A stretch of 64,000 bases of DNA from positions 1,971,815-2,035,814 of the forward strand of contig NZ_FSRI01000001.1 of NCBI RefSeq assembly GCF_900141775.1. The letters run 5' to 3'. The notes below the pieces were generated by a model. It had not been told where the DNA came from. It saw nothing but the letters and a program-made list of their open reading frames with translations, and did not search any database. The position numbers were made by a program, and so were the translations under genes. Below, piece after piece: positions 31,748 to 44,326 of this stretch (its first letter is position 1; the number at the start of each line of letters is the position of its first letter). Source of the DNA: Salinivibrio sp. ES.052 (lineage in GTDB: Bacteria; Pseudomonadota; Gammaproteobacteria; Enterobacterales; Vibrionaceae).

Positions 31748-33700
31748 ATGCATTTACGTTTAAGTCCGATCACTCTTGCTCTCCTCACCGCGGGAACCCT
31801 CAGCCTGCCCACTCATGCCCAAGATTCACAGCCCGTCGAAACAGTGACGGTCACCGCTGATAGCCTGAAAGGCAATATGGCGGTTAACGCCGAAGCGCTT
31901 GAAGCGCGTCAAGCACAAGATCTGGAAGACATGTTCCGCGACAATGCCAGCATTAACGTCGGTGGCGGAGTTGGCGCAGGGCAAAAGGTTTACCTTCGCG
32001 GTGTCGAAGACACCAACCTCAACATCACCGTTGATGGTGCCGCACAAGGGGGTTACTTATTCCACCACCAAGGACGTTTAAACATTGAACCCGAGCTACT
32101 CAAGCGGGTCGGGGTCGAGTCAGGTCCCGCGAGTGCTGACAGTGGTCCCGGCGCGCTGGGTGGCAGTGTGCGTTTTGAAACCAAAGATGCCCAAGACATG
32201 CTGCGTCCGGGGCAAACCATCGGTGCACGCCTCTCAGGTGGCCTTGAAAGCGCGGCCAATGCCACCTCTGGTAGCTCTGCCGTCTATGGCCGATTGGGAG
32301 AATCACTCGGTATTCTTGCTTACATGAAAGGCAGTAACAGTGATGACTATCGCCACGGCGGTGGTGACTTGCAGCCAGCGACAGCCAACCAACAACGTAG
32401 CTACCTAGTCAAGTTGTCACTGCTCAATCACGGCGATCACGATGTCCGTGTCAGTGCCGAGCGTCGTACCGATCAGGGCGATTACTTTGTCCGCGCTCAT
32501 ATGCCCTACTTCAGCCGCCAGTCTCGCAGCTATCAAGAAACCGAGCGAGAAACTTTCTCTTTCCAACACCGCTGGGCGCCGGATTCCGACTGGATCGAAC
32601 TGACCACCAAATTGTATCAAAACACCTTAGATCTGGATCGGATTGAAAGCGAAACCTTTAGCCGTTCGCGCAATATCGGTGGCGATATTCGTAACCTGAT
32701 GCACTTTGAGACCGGCGCGGTACAACATGCGCTCACCACGGGCATCGACATGTTCGAGCAAAAAACCGAAAACCTCGATTACGCTGAAGACAGCGGCGCC
32801 AATAACCAAGATGAAGCGCGCAATATCGGCCTGTTCTTGCAAGATAGAATGACAGTCGGCGACCTTGGCATTGCCTGGGGCGCCCGCTTTGACGACTACC
32901 ACACCGATTATGGCCAAGCGGGCGAGGTCGATGGCAGTGAAGTTTCACCCAACTTGCAGCTGAGCTATCAAGCGACGGACAACCTCCGTCTTCATGCCGG
33001 TTACGGCGAAGCCGTACGCGGTGCCAAAACGCGTGAAGTGTTGCTGATTGGCGGTGCCGTTGCAGTAGATAAAGACTTAAAGCCCGAGCATGCTAAACAA
33101 GCTGAAATCGGGGTTGAATGGCAAGGTTATGGGATGCTAGCCGAGCAAGATACGCTCAACCTTGCCTTGACAGGATTTAATACCCAAATAGAAAACTACC
33201 AAGCGTATGATCGTCACAGTGATCCAAATTACCTTTACAACCTAGAGGGTGATGTGACGAGCCAAGGCGTCGAAGCCAGTGTTAACTGGATGCTCAAGCA
33301 ACTCGATACCCGTCTGAGCTATAGCTACGTCGACATGGAAGATGAAAATGGCGATCCTTTAGGCGACGCAATGGCAATAGGCGCGTCAGTCGGCAACACT
33401 TGGGTATGGGATACGCAATACCAACTGGTCGATACGGATGTGAGCTTAGGTTATACCCTTACTGGGGTGGAAAGGCTGACCGATGTGCCAGAAGGTAAAC
33501 ACGAGAAGCCTGGCTATGTAGTGCATGATGTGCGCGCACAGTGGCAACCAGCGGCCTACCAAGGGCTCACGGTTTCATTGGCGGTCAATAACTTGCTCGA
33601 CAAGGAATACAGCGAGCACAGCTCGTTCACCTTAAGCAGCGGTAATAGCATGCCCGAGCCAGGACGAGACTTTCGTTTGGGTATGAGCTATCGCTTCTAA
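31748..33700 (+). CDS. TonB-dependent outer-membrane receptor, ligand unknown
   Basis: Outer-membrane active transporter of 650 residues. A signal peptide ends THA-QDSQ (about residue 24), followed by a TonB box (VETVTVTA), the plug domain (about 40-150, with QKVYLRGVEDTNLNITVDGA and GPGALGGSVRFETKD) and a 22-stranded barrel ending in an aromatic residue (GMSYRF). AGGAG precedes the ATG. The Fur-like box upstream suggests an iron-linked substrate. The gene stands alone: no periplasmic binding protein, ABC transporter or TonB-ExbBD gene is adjacent, so the ligand (siderophore, haem or other) cannot be assigned. Confidence 0.9.
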   Translation: MHLRLSPITLALLTAGTLSLPTHAQDSQPVETVTVTADSLKGNMAVNAEALEARQAQDLEDMFRDNASINVGGGVGAGQKVYLRGVEDTNLNITVDGAAQGGYLFHHQGRLNIEPELLKRVGVESGPASADSGPGALGGSVRFETKDAQDMLRPGQTIGARLSGGLESAANATSGSSAVYGRLGESLGILAYMKGSNSDDYRHGGGDLQPATANQQRSYLVKLSLLNHGDHDVRVSAERRTDQGDYFVRAHMPYFSRQSRSYQETERETFSFQHRWAPDSDWIELTTKLYQNTLDLDRIESETFSRSRNIGGDIRNLMHFETGAVQHALTTGIDMFEQKTENLDYAEDSGANNQDEARNIGLFLQDRMTVGDLGIAWGARFDDYHTDYGQAGEVDGSEVSPNLQLSYQATDNLRLHAGYGEAVRGAKTREVLLIGGAVAVDKDLKPEHAKQAEIGVEWQGYGMLAEQDTLNLALTGFNTQIENYQAYDRHSDPNYLYNLEGDVTSQGVEASVNWMLKQLDTRLSYSYVDMEDENGDPLGDAMAIGASVGNTWVWDTQYQLVDTDVSLGYTLTGVERLTDVPEGKHEKPGYVVHDVRAQWQPAAYQGLTVSLAVNNLLDKEYSEHSSFTLSSGNSMPEPGRDFRLGMSYRF

Positions 33701-33741
33701 GCCATTGGCCTAACGCCCTATATTGGGTGGCCGCTCATAAA

Positions 33742-33775
33742 AAACGGGCCGACATAATATCGGCCCGTTTAATTT
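33742..33775. terminator. Bidirectional terminator between the TonB receptor and lptG
   Basis: Perfect 11-bp stem AAACGGGCCGA / TCGGCCCGTTT with a 7-nt loop, with T-rich flanks on both strands, between convergent genes. Confidence 0.88.
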
Positions 33776-33787
33776 TTGTGAGGGAAG

Positions 33788-34861
33788 TTATAGCTTACGC
33801 CGCAGTAGCAATAAAGAAATAGCCAGGAAAATCAAACTCGGTGTGATTGCTCCAAGCACGGGCGGCAGCTTATAGACCAAACTCATCGGTCCAAACACCT
33901 CATTAGAGATATAAAAGCTAAAGCCAAAGATCACACCTGACAATACCCTCGCCCCCATGGTGACGCTTCGCAGCGGGCCAAACACAAAGCTTAGTGCCAA
34001 CAACATCATGACGGCAATCGACAACGGTTGTATCGCTTTACGCCACAACGCCAATTCGTACCGTGACGCATCCTGCTGTGAGGCTCTCAGGTACGTGACA
34101 TAACTGTACAATCCCGATAATGGAAGCTCTTCGGGTTTCACTGTCACAACCGCTAACTTGTCTGGCGTCAGCGTGGTTTTCCAGACCAGTTGATCTTTCT
34201 CAACGTTGGAAATAACATCCCGATTTTGCATACGGGTGATCGTGACGTCTTTAAGCATCCAGCTGTCTTTACTCAAAAAGTCGGCACGCTCAGCAAACAC
34301 CACATTATTCATGTTCTGCTGCTCATCAAACTTCCAAATGCTCACGCCCGTGAGATTATCTTGCTCATCCGCGCGGGCAATGTAGATAAAATCATTGCCG
34401 TCTTTGGCCCATACCCCACGCCGTACCGACATCACATTACCGCCTGATTTGGCGATAGCACGGAGCTCACGCGCCGCTTTTTGTGCATCCGGTGCGCCCC
34501 ACTGACCCAAGATCATCACAACCAACATCAATGGAATTGCCGTTTTCAGCACCGACATACCGATTTGCAGCTTAGAGATCCCCGCCGCCTGCATGACCAC
34601 CAGCTCGGAGCTAGACGCCAGCATACCTAAGCCAATCAAGGCACCGAGCAATACCGCCATAGGGAAAAACATTTCAATATCACGCGGCATGCTGAGTAAA
34701 ACATATAAAATGGCTTTACCCATGGTGTAGGTGCCATCGCCCACCGAGCGCAGTTGTTCGACAAACTTGATGATCGCCGACAATCCTACCAAGGTGGCCA
34801 AACATAAGGACGACGTGCCTATCAACGTACGGCCAATATACCAATCAAGAATGCGAAACAT
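33788..34861 (-). CDS. lptG: LPS export permease LptG
   Basis: Inner-membrane subunit of the LptB2FG ABC transporter that extracts LPS. The 357 residues begin RILDWYIGRTLIGTSSL, with three N-terminal membrane helices, a periplasmic jellyroll domain and three C-terminal helices. It overlaps lptF by one base, the standard lptF-lptG operon order. Confidence 0.95.
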   Translation of the reverse strand: MFRILDWYIGRTLIGTSSLCLATLVGLSAIIKFVEQLRSVGDGTYTMGKAILYVLLSMPRDIEMFFPMAVLLGALIGLGMLASSSELVVMQAAGISKLQIGMSVLKTAIPLMLVVMILGQWGAPDAQKAARELRAIAKSGGNVMSVRRGVWAKDGNDFIYIARADEQDNLTGVSIWKFDEQQNMNNVVFAERADFLSKDSWMLKDVTITRMQNRDVISNVEKDQLVWKTTLTPDKLAVVTVKPEELPLSGLYSYVTYLRASQQDASRYELALWRKAIQPLSIAVMMLLALSFVFGPLRSVTMGARVLSGVIFGFSFYISNEVFGPMSLVYKLPPVLGAITPSLIFLAISLLLLRRKL

Positions 34862-35961
34862 CAGGCGGATCCTTTTAAGCTAGCTTTGAGTTTTCGCACC
34901 GGTAGCGAATCCCAACTGGCGAGTATCAAAGCCAACAGCAAGGCCGATACGTTGACGCTCCAAAGCCCGATATGCGCAGGCAAGTCGCCATCTTCCACCG
35001 CCGATTTGGCGGCACTGATCGACAAAAAGTAAGCCAGATAAATCAAAATGGCCGGAAACAACTTGGCAAATCGCCCTTGGCGTGGATTCACTGCCGACAA
35101 CGGCACCACAATCATGGTCATCAGCGGAATACATAATACCAACGAGATCCGCCATTGCAGCTCTGCCCGGGCGTTTAAACTGGGCTCGCCAAATAACTGC
35201 AAGGTGGGCACCGCATCCCAATCGCGACTCTTTTCTCGTATTTCACGCTGGCCGATCAATACTTGATAGTTTTTGTAGGTGGTCACACCATAGTTTAGGC
35301 GGGTCGGGATCCCCTCGGTACGGGTGCCATCAACCAGATCTAACACCTGGCGACCATCGGCTAACTCAGCAACATACCCTTTATCGGCCACCACCACATT
35401 GGGCAATAAAGAACCACGCGGCACCGGCTGAGCGACAAACACCTGGTTTAGCGTTTTGCCGTCATCCTCAATGTTATCGACAAAAATCACCGCCTCACCT
35501 GACGGCGCGCTTTGAAATTGCCCTTGCACCAGCAACTCCAAGCCCGACTTTGCCTCAAGCTGCTCCATCACTTCTAACTCTTGATTATTAGCCCACGGAG
35601 TGAGCCACAACGCATTAAAAGCAGCGACTGAGCCGGTAATGATCGCCAAATATAACGCCGCCCGGATCAAGAATTCATTGCCGATCCCGGTGGCGTTCAT
35701 CACCGTGATCTCACTCTCGGCATACAAGCGGCCAAAAGTGATCAATATCCCGATATACAAACTTAGCGGTAGCATCAGCATCGCCATCGACGGCATATAC
35801 AAACCCACTAAGGTGATAATTTGATCACTGGGGATGGATCCCTCCGTGGCATTGGCCAGCACACGGATGAACTTTTGGCTGAAAAAGACCAGAAATAGCA
35901 CAAATAAGACTGCAACTTGTGTCTTAACCGTCTCCCGGATCAAATATCGAACAATTATCAA
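34861..35961 (-). CDS. lptF: LPS export permease LptF
   Basis: Partner of LptG in the LPS-extracting ABC transporter. The 366 residues begin MIIVRYLIRETVKTQVAVLF and have the same six-helix/jellyroll layout, with PLSAVNPRQGRFAKLFPAIL near the C-terminal helices. It is divergent from pepA, with 193 bp between the starts that must hold both promoters. Confidence 0.95.
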   Translation of the reverse strand: MIIVRYLIRETVKTQVAVLFVLFLVFFSQKFIRVLANATEGSIPSDQIITLVGLYMPSMAMLMLPLSLYIGILITFGRLYAESEITVMNATGIGNEFLIRAALYLAIITGSVAAFNALWLTPWANNQELEVMEQLEAKSGLELLVQGQFQSAPSGEAVIFVDNIEDDGKTLNQVFVAQPVPRGSLLPNVVVADKGYVAELADGRQVLDLVDGTRTEGIPTRLNYGVTTYKNYQVLIGQREIREKSRDWDAVPTLQLFGEPSLNARAELQWRISLVLCIPLMTMIVVPLSAVNPRQGRFAKLFPAILIYLAYFLSISAAKSAVEDGDLPAHIGLWSVNVSALLLALILASWDSLPVRKLKASLKGSA

Positions 35962-36154
35962 AGCGAAGGCACCTATGGAAAACTTGTTTTTTTACTCGAA
36001 TAACTATAGTTTCTGGTTTAATTAGTTGTTTTCTAATCTTTCGGCCATTTGTTGACCGCCGGCTTATCCGGGCGCATATAGCGCGTTCAACAACATATAG
36101 AGGCGGCATTATCTAACATTTGGTCTCAATTGTCTTTAGGATCTAGGAGTACAA

Positions 36155-37666
36155 ATGGAGTTCAGTGTAAAGAGCGGTAGCCCCGAAAAGCAACGCAGTG
36201 CCTGTATTGTCGTTGGCGTGTTTGAGCCTCGCCGCCTATCCCCGGTGGCTGAACAGCTCGATAAAATCAGCGACGGCTACATCAGCGCCTTACTGCGCCG
36301 TGGTGATCTCGAAGGTAAACCCGGCCAGGTGCTCCTACTGCATCATGTTCCGAATGTTCTGTCTGAGCGCGTACTGCTAGTCGGTTGTGGTAAAGAACGC
36401 GAGCTGGGTGAGCGCCAGTATAAAGAGATCATCAAAAAAACCATCAACACCCTCAACGAAACCGGCTCGATGGAAGCGGTGTGCTTTTTAACAGAGCTAC
36501 ATGTAAAAGGGCGAGACACCTACTGGAAGGTCCGTCAAGCCGTTGAGAGCACCAAAGACAGCCTCTACACGTTTAACCAATTCAAAAGTGTCAAACCAGA
36601 AATTCGTCGTCCATTGCGCAAAATGGTGTTCAATGTGCCTACACGTCGTGAGCTCAACTTGGGTGAACGTGCCATTGCACATGGCTTAGCCATTGCCTCG
36701 GGCGTGAATGCCTGTAAAGACCTCGGTAACATGCCACCGAATGTTGCGAACCCAGCTTACCTCGCCTCTCAAGCACGACGCCTTGCCGATGACTATGATG
36801 CGGTGACCACTCGAATTATTGGCGAAGAGGAAATGGAAAAGTTTGGCATGCATTCCTATCTCGCCGTCGGCCGAGGCTCCAAAAATGAATCGATGATGTC
36901 GATCATGGAGTACAAAGGCAGCCCTGACCCAGAGACGAAACCCATTGTGTTGGTGGGTAAAGGCCTCACCTTTGACTCGGGCGGTATTTCCATCAAGCCG
37001 GGTGCCGGCATGGATGAGATGAAGTACGACATGGGCGGTGCCGCCTCCGTATTTGGGGTAATGCGTGCCTTGGCCGAGCTCAACCTGCCTATCAATGTCG
37101 TGGGCGTGCTCGCTGGTTGTGAAAACATGCCAGACGGTCAAGCGTATCGCCCCGGTGATATTCTCACCACCATGTCAGGACAAACCGTGGAAGTGCTCAA
37201 CACTGACGCCGAAGGCCGCTTAGTGCTGTGTGATGCCCTCACCTATGTCGAACGCTACGAGCCTGAGTGCGTAATTGACGTTGCGACACTCACTGGCGCA
37301 TGCATCATGGCCCTCAGCCACCACATCAGTGCCCTGATTGCCAATCAGAACCCACTGGCACACGACATCATTAACGCCTCTGAGCAAGCGGGTGACCGCG
37401 CATGGCGCCTGCCAATGACCGATGAGTTCCAAGAACAACTCGATAGTCCATTCGCAGATATGGCCAATATCGGCGGTAAAGGCGGCGGCACAATCACCGC
37501 TGGATGTTTCTTGTCACGCTTTGCCAAGAAATACAACTGGGCGCACTTGGACATCGCGGGCACCGCTTGGAAAAGTGGCGGGAAAGAAAAAGGCTCTACC
37601 GGCCGTCCCGTTCCCCTGCTGGTGCAATTCTTACTGAACCGCTCCGGCCTTGACGTGGAAGAGTAA
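36155..37666 (+). CDS. pepA: Leucyl aminopeptidase PepA
   Basis: Cytosolic M17 metallo-aminopeptidase; in Escherichia coli it is also a DNA-binding accessory protein in site-specific recombination. The 503 residues contain the M17 signature [10 protein letters not shown] and the metal/substrate segments [16 protein letters not shown] and [13 protein letters not shown] precedes the ATG. A strong terminator follows, then holC-valS. Confidence 0.97.
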   Translation: MEFSVKSGSPEKQRSACIVVGVFEPRRLSPVAEQLDKISDGYISALLRRGDLEGKPGQVLLLHHVPNVLSERVLLVGCGKERELGERQYKEIIKKTINTLNETGSMEAVCFLTELHVKGRDTYWKVRQAVESTKDSLYTFNQFKSVKPEIRRPLRKMVFNVPTRRELNLGERAIAHGLAIASGVNACKDLGNMPPNVANPAYLASQARRLADDYDAVTTRIIGEEEMEKFGMHSYLAVGRGSKNESMMSIMEYKGSPDPETKPIVLVGKGLTFDSGGISIKPGAGMDEMKYDMGGAASVFGVMRALAELNLPINVVGVLAGCENMPDGQAYRPGDILTTMSGQTVEVLNTDAEGRLVLCDALTYVERYEPECVIDVATLTGACIMALSHHISALIANQNPLAHDIINASEQAGDRAWRLPMTDEFQEQLDSPFADMANIGGKGGGTITAGCFLSRFAKKYNWAHLDIAGTAWKSGGKEKGSTGRPVPLLVQFLLNRSGLDVEE

Positions 37667-37671
37667 ATACC

Positions 37672-37698
37672 GAAAGGAGGCCAATCGGCCTCCTTTTT
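37672..37698 (+). terminator. Rho-independent terminator after pepA
   Basis: AAAGGAGGCC - AATC - GGCCTCCTTT hairpin followed by a T-run, 6 bp past the pepA stop. Confidence 0.9.
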
Positions 37699-37816
37699 TC
37701 TCCACCCTTTATTCGACACTGGTGTCGACGCGCACAATCAGCTATGTTGATGACTTCACGCTACCCGGACACCCCGCTGCTGGGACGGAGGCCGTTTCTC
37801 ACTTTTAGGAGCGTAT

Positions 37817-38350
37817 ATGCCCACCGCCACCTTTTATTTGCTATCACCGCCCGATTCGGCGGACGATACGGAACACTCGGGGCTTTCCCTCGAGCAACAA
37901 CCAGGGCGTGAACAGCAAATACGTGAGCAGCAAACACGTGAGCAGCAAACAATAGTCGAGACCGCTATTGAGCTAGCCTTTTACTACTATCAACAAGGGC
38001 AGCGTATTTATCTGGCCGCCAGTGACCAACAACAAGCGCATCAATTGGATGACGCATTGTGGCAACGCGATCCAGACATATTTATGCCCCATAACCTGGT
38101 CGGTGAAGGCCCACGAGGCGGAGCCCCTGTCGAAATTGGCTGGCCTGGCGTACGCCATACCGGTCATCGCAGTGTGTTAATCAATTTGGCGACAGAGCCA
38201 TCAAATTTTGCGCCTTCGTTTGCACAAGTGGTAGACTTCGTTCCTTGCGATGAGACGCTAAAACAACACGCGCGTCACCGATATAAAGCATACCGACTGG
38301 CAGGCCTGCAACTTCATACCCTGGCCATCGACCAATCGCCCAAACCTTGA
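37817..38350 (+). CDS. holC: DNA polymerase III chi subunit HolC
   Basis: Chi subunit of the clamp-loader complex; it binds SSB and psi. The core PTATFYLLSPPDS...VETAIELAFYYYQQGQRIYL and the C-terminal VVDFVPCD match the family. At 177 residues it is longer than usual (about 150), because residues ~20-46 contain a glutamine-rich insert with three copies of REQQ(I/T). The gene lies 18 bp before valS, the conserved holC-valS pair. Confidence 0.9.
   Translation: MPTATFYLLSPPDSADDTEHSGLSLEQQPGREQQIREQQTREQQTIVETAIELAFYYYQQGQRIYLAASDQQQAHQLDDALWQRDPDIFMPHNLVGEGPRGGAPVEIGWPGVRHTGHRSVLINLATEPSNFAPSFAQVVDFVPCDETLKQHARHRYKAYRLAGLQLHTLAIDQSPKP
37907..37951 (+). repeat. Three 15-bp tandem repeats inside holC
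   Basis: Units CGTGAACAGCAAATA, CGTGAGCAGCAAACA and CGTGAGCAGCAAACA run head to tail in frame and encode REQQI-REQQT-REQQT. Copies two and three are identical, which suggests recent slippage. Confidence 0.95.
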
Positions 38351-38368
38351 CGATCTTTCAAGAGCGCT

Positions 38369-41227
<2,859 letters not shown>

Positions 41228-41248
41228 CCCTCGGTTCATTTAGCCTAT

Positions 41249-41279
41249 TAAGCCACACCCCTCGGTGTGGCTTTTTTTA
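41249..41279 (+). terminator. Rho-independent terminator after valS
   Basis: AGCCACACC - CCTC - GGTGTGGCT stem-loop followed by TTTTTTT. Confidence 0.92.
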
Positions 41280-41459
41280 TGCCCAACACCAGCACAAATG
41301 GGCTTGGTCACTTTCTCAACGGTTGTTGTACCCAGCACTGATCGCCCTTGATAGCCCTTCTCTATCTAAAAGATAGTGAGAACCGTTTTTATTTATCGAC
41401 ATGAGCAGTACATACTGTCATTGTTGATTAAACGCGTGTTGCCGAGAAGGAGCTACACC

Positions 41460-41843
41460 ATGAAGAAAACACTCAGTTTCGCCGCTATCCACTTTTCGAT
41501 CGCCTTTACCGTCGCCTATGTGCTGACCGGCGATATCATCCTAGGTAGCTTGATCGCCATGACCGAGCCCACGGTCAATACCGGTGCGTTTTATCTTCAT
41601 GAAAAAGTGTGGCAGCTAAGTCGTCAGCCACGCCCTGCAATTAAAACCGCCAGTTTTGCCGTGATCCACTTTAACGTCGCCTTCTTGGTCGGCTATTTGA
41701 TCAGTGGCGATTGGTTAGTCGGTGGCGCACTGGCGCTGGTTGAGCCGAGCATCAACACCTTGGCGTACTTCTTCCATGAAAAGGTGTGGCAGCGTCGCCA
41801 TGCGATAAAACCCGCACCGGTGCACCTTGGCCACCACCACTAA
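41460..41843 (+). CDS. DUF2061 membrane protein, internally duplicated
   Basis: 127-residue predicted inner-membrane protein made of two similar halves. Residues 1-50 (TLSFAAIHFSIAFTVAYVLT...VNTGAFYLHEKVW) and 58-110 (TASFAVIHFNVAFLVGYLIS...INTLAYFFHEKVW) each form two membrane helices ending HEKVW, the DUF2061 signature. The start at 41460 is chosen because AAGGAG lies just upstream. Function is unknown. A histidine-rich tail (HLGHHH) follows. Confidence 0.85.
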   Translation: MKKTLSFAAIHFSIAFTVAYVLTGDIILGSLIAMTEPTVNTGAFYLHEKVWQLSRQPRPAIKTASFAVIHFNVAFLVGYLISGDWLVGGALALVEPSINTLAYFFHEKVWQRRHAIKPAPVHLGHHH

Positions 41844-41847
41844 AACA

Positions 41848-41877
41848 CATCGGCACATTGAAGGTGCCGATGGCTTT
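41848..41877 (+). terminator. Rho-independent terminator after the DUF2061 gene
   Basis: CATCGGCAC / GTGCCGATG 9-bp stem with a 7-nt loop, followed by GCTTTTTG. Confidence 0.85.
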
Positions 41878-41904
41878 TTGCCCTTTGCGCTTGTTAGCGA
41901 TCCA

Positions 41905-42906
41905 CTAGCGGGCGCTTTGAATGGCCTCAATACGTGCTTTCATACCAGGGTGCGTACTTAGCCACTCTAACTGTTCCCCAGAACTATTTGACTTACCGAT
42001 CCGTTTGAGCATCGCCTTCATTGCAGTGGCATCACCATAGATAGTGGTCATGTGTTGACGAGCATAGGCATCGGCTTCTCTCTCATCATCACGCGAGTAG
42101 CCTTTCGTCAGAAGAAAGACCCCACCCCCTAATAAATTATCAGCTAAGCCAGTACTTTCGCCGGTCAACAAAGCAACAGTGGTCGATAGCAAGGTCGCGC
42201 GTATTAGTGACTTTAGCGAGTGCTGGTGTGCCAAATGCCCAATCTCATGTAACAAGATGCTATCCAGTTGTTCTGGCGTGTCTGCTAACGCAACGAGTGC
42301 ATCAGTGACAATAATGGTGCCATCACTGAGTGCTAACGCATTCGCCGTTCCCTCCCACTGCCTAAACACAAGACTTGGCTTTAAAGGAAGCGCCGGCAAT
42401 TGCTCAACCAAACCGTCAAATTGTTGCTGGACGCGATCTTGAGTTTGCTCAGACAACTGAGTTGGCAACAGCATATGCTCATCCAAGGCATCCCGAGTTT
42501 TTTGACCAATTTGATTAGGTACTTCATCAGGGACCAGAGGCACGAGGCCACGACTGAGAGCAGGTAAACCATGGCTAAATAGCAGCACGACCAATAACAC
42601 AACTACCAGCAAGCTTGCCAGAATCGCTAACTTATGTTGCTCCAACCAATGCAAGCGCTTTCCCTTCCGATAAGGCCCGAGTGCATCAGCAAGAGATTGA
42701 CTCTCGTCGGGAATGAACGTATCCCTCTCAGGAAAGGTCAGTACCAACGGTAAGCTCCCCACCGGCACCGACACATCCATATCTGCAAGCGACCAGACAT
42801 GTTCACCCTGCTCAGTGGTGACATGCACATGGCGATCACCTAGCGTTAGCTCAGCATTGAGCTTTGTCGCACTATGGGGGGGATGATAGACACCTCGCCA
42901 ACTCAT
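41905..42906 (-). CDS. M48-family membrane metallopeptidase
   Basis: Zinc peptidase of 333 residues with an N-terminal beta-rich cytoplasmic domain, one transmembrane helix (about 92-112) and an M48 catalytic domain with HEIGHLAHQHS (HExxH, about residue 242) and the third-ligand segment DDEREADAYARQH. It overlaps the DUF898 gene by 4 bp, so the two are probably co-translated. Substrate unknown; the HtpX/BepA family is the nearest known relative by motif. Confidence 0.85.
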   Translation of the reverse strand: MSWRGVYHPPHSATKLNAELTLGDRHVHVTTEQGEHVWSLADMDVSVPVGSLPLVLTFPERDTFIPDESQSLADALGPYRKGKRLHWLEQHKLAILASLLVVVLLVVLLFSHGLPALSRGLVPLVPDEVPNQIGQKTRDALDEHMLLPTQLSEQTQDRVQQQFDGLVEQLPALPLKPSLVFRQWEGTANALALSDGTIIVTDALVALADTPEQLDSILLHEIGHLAHQHSLKSLIRATLLSTTVALLTGESTGLADNLLGGGVFLLTKGYSRDDEREADAYARQHMTTIYGDATAMKAMLKRIGKSNSSGEQLEWLSTHPGMKARIEAIQSAR

Positions 42907-44033
42907 CCAATTCCCACTCCTAAGTCAAAGGCATTAGCTACTTCATCAGCCACAGCGTTGTTCTGAGTCACAGCTTCTCCCTCAGCTTGAAGCTGCGACA
43001 AATCACCGATAACGAAAGTCACATTGGCAAGATAGGCCGCGGTGCGCACTTTTACCCATGGCGTAGCAATACCAATGGTGACAATCAGCAACGCCAAGTT
43101 CGTCATGATCAAGTACAACAGACCACCCACTGTCATACGTGACGCCAATTGATAAACAGGGCTGTCGCCAACTTCTACTTGACCAAATAGGTAGTTGCGG
43201 ATCCGTGTCCGAATAAAAGCGTTGATAATCATCACCGTCATCGCCAAGAATAAATAGGCACCGATAATTAACAGCGGAAAGCTCCCGCTGACTGGCGATG
43301 TGAAGACACCCACATCCGTCCCTATAACCATTAGTGCAATAATCCCTGCAATAGCAGAAAGGCCAAACCAAATGAGGCCTGATTGTAAATAGGTTTTAGC
43401 AAATATCTTCCAGCTTACCTCAGCCTTAAAATGATGGTTTCCATAGGTATAGTGATTGAGGTAATAACTTGCGACTTTCGATGCAATCCATGAATAAGCC
43501 AAGAAACCAAGAACAATGGCGAATAAAAGGAGCGTTATCCCTAACCCAAAATGGCCAGCTTTGAGTTGTGACCCACCAAAGAATGACACTACACCCACAC
43601 TGAGGTAGCACAGCACGGGTAGCCCCAAGAACACAAGGTAGGCTGATGCCAGTTTGCCAGTAAAGCCGAATCGAACATTACGATAGCTAGTCATGCTTGC
43701 ATCAAAACGCGCATTGTTGCGAAGTAGCCATGGCATCAAGCCCACACCTACCGCCAGCAGAGCCAGAGACGCAATAGGGAAAAACTGATTGGCAATCACC
43801 CAAACCACCACGCAAACAGCAGCGATAATACGACCAATCAAAATCTGCTGAGGTAAAGCGTGATAACTAAATCGATCGCCTGCAATTTCCGTATTGCCAT
43901 AAAAATACTGATTAGTTCGTACTTTCGCCCATGCTGAATAAATGCCTAATGTCGCACTAGACAACAGCATATTTACAATCCATATGCCGAAGAATTCTTT
44001 CCCTTGGCCATAGAATTTAACCTTGTTTTCCAT
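42903..44033 (-). CDS. YjgN-like DUF898 membrane protein
   Basis: 376-residue polytopic membrane protein starting KVKFYGQGKEFFGIWIVNML. The repeated element FGIWIVN...LGIYSAWAKVRTNQYFYGNT and ITIGIATPWVKVRTAAYL identifies DUF898. About eight membrane segments are visible. It is upstream of and overlaps the M48 gene, a pairing seen in many proteobacteria; the joint role is unknown. Confidence 0.85.
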   Translation of the reverse strand: MENKVKFYGQGKEFFGIWIVNMLLSSATLGIYSAWAKVRTNQYFYGNTEIAGDRFSYHALPQQILIGRIIAAVCVVVWVIANQFFPIASLALLAVGVGLMPWLLRNNARFDASMTSYRNVRFGFTGKLASAYLVFLGLPVLCYLSVGVVSFFGGSQLKAGHFGLGITLLLFAIVLGFLAYSWIASKVASYYLNHYTYGNHHFKAEVSWKIFAKTYLQSGLIWFGLSAIAGIIALMVIGTDVGVFTSPVSGSFPLLIIGAYLFLAMTVMIINAFIRTRIRNYLFGQVEVGDSPVYQLASRMTVGGLLYLIMTNLALLIVTIGIATPWVKVRTAAYLANVTFVIGDLSQLQAEGEAVTQNNAVADEVANAFDLGVGIG

Positions 44034-44326
44034 CCACTTATCTCTTAATCAATAATAAATTGCGAATTAACATTGCAATGTCCAAAAAATCGGCTGAGAT
44101 TATGCCACAGCCCTTCAATGTTTGGTCAAAAAAATGGACAAAAATACAACCAGTATCCCGCTAATGTTGCGGTAAAAAGTCACTTACAAAAATGAACTGA
44201 TAATCATTGAAATAGCGCCTCATAACAAACGAGGACGATAGCGTGGTGGCCTTCTGAGCGCGCCGAGTTGTGAAAGCGAACCCAGTGAGATAGATTGTCG
44301 ATAAATCTATTATCCGGAGTGTATTA
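44034..44326. other. Divergent promoter region, DUF898 gene / acetyltransferase
   Basis: 293 AT-rich bases with no gene. A palindrome ATAGATT - 7 nt - AATCTAT lies at about 44290-44310, 16 bp before the acetyltransferase start, and a single GATAATCATT half-site (resembling half a Fur box) lies near 44200. Confidence 0.4.
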
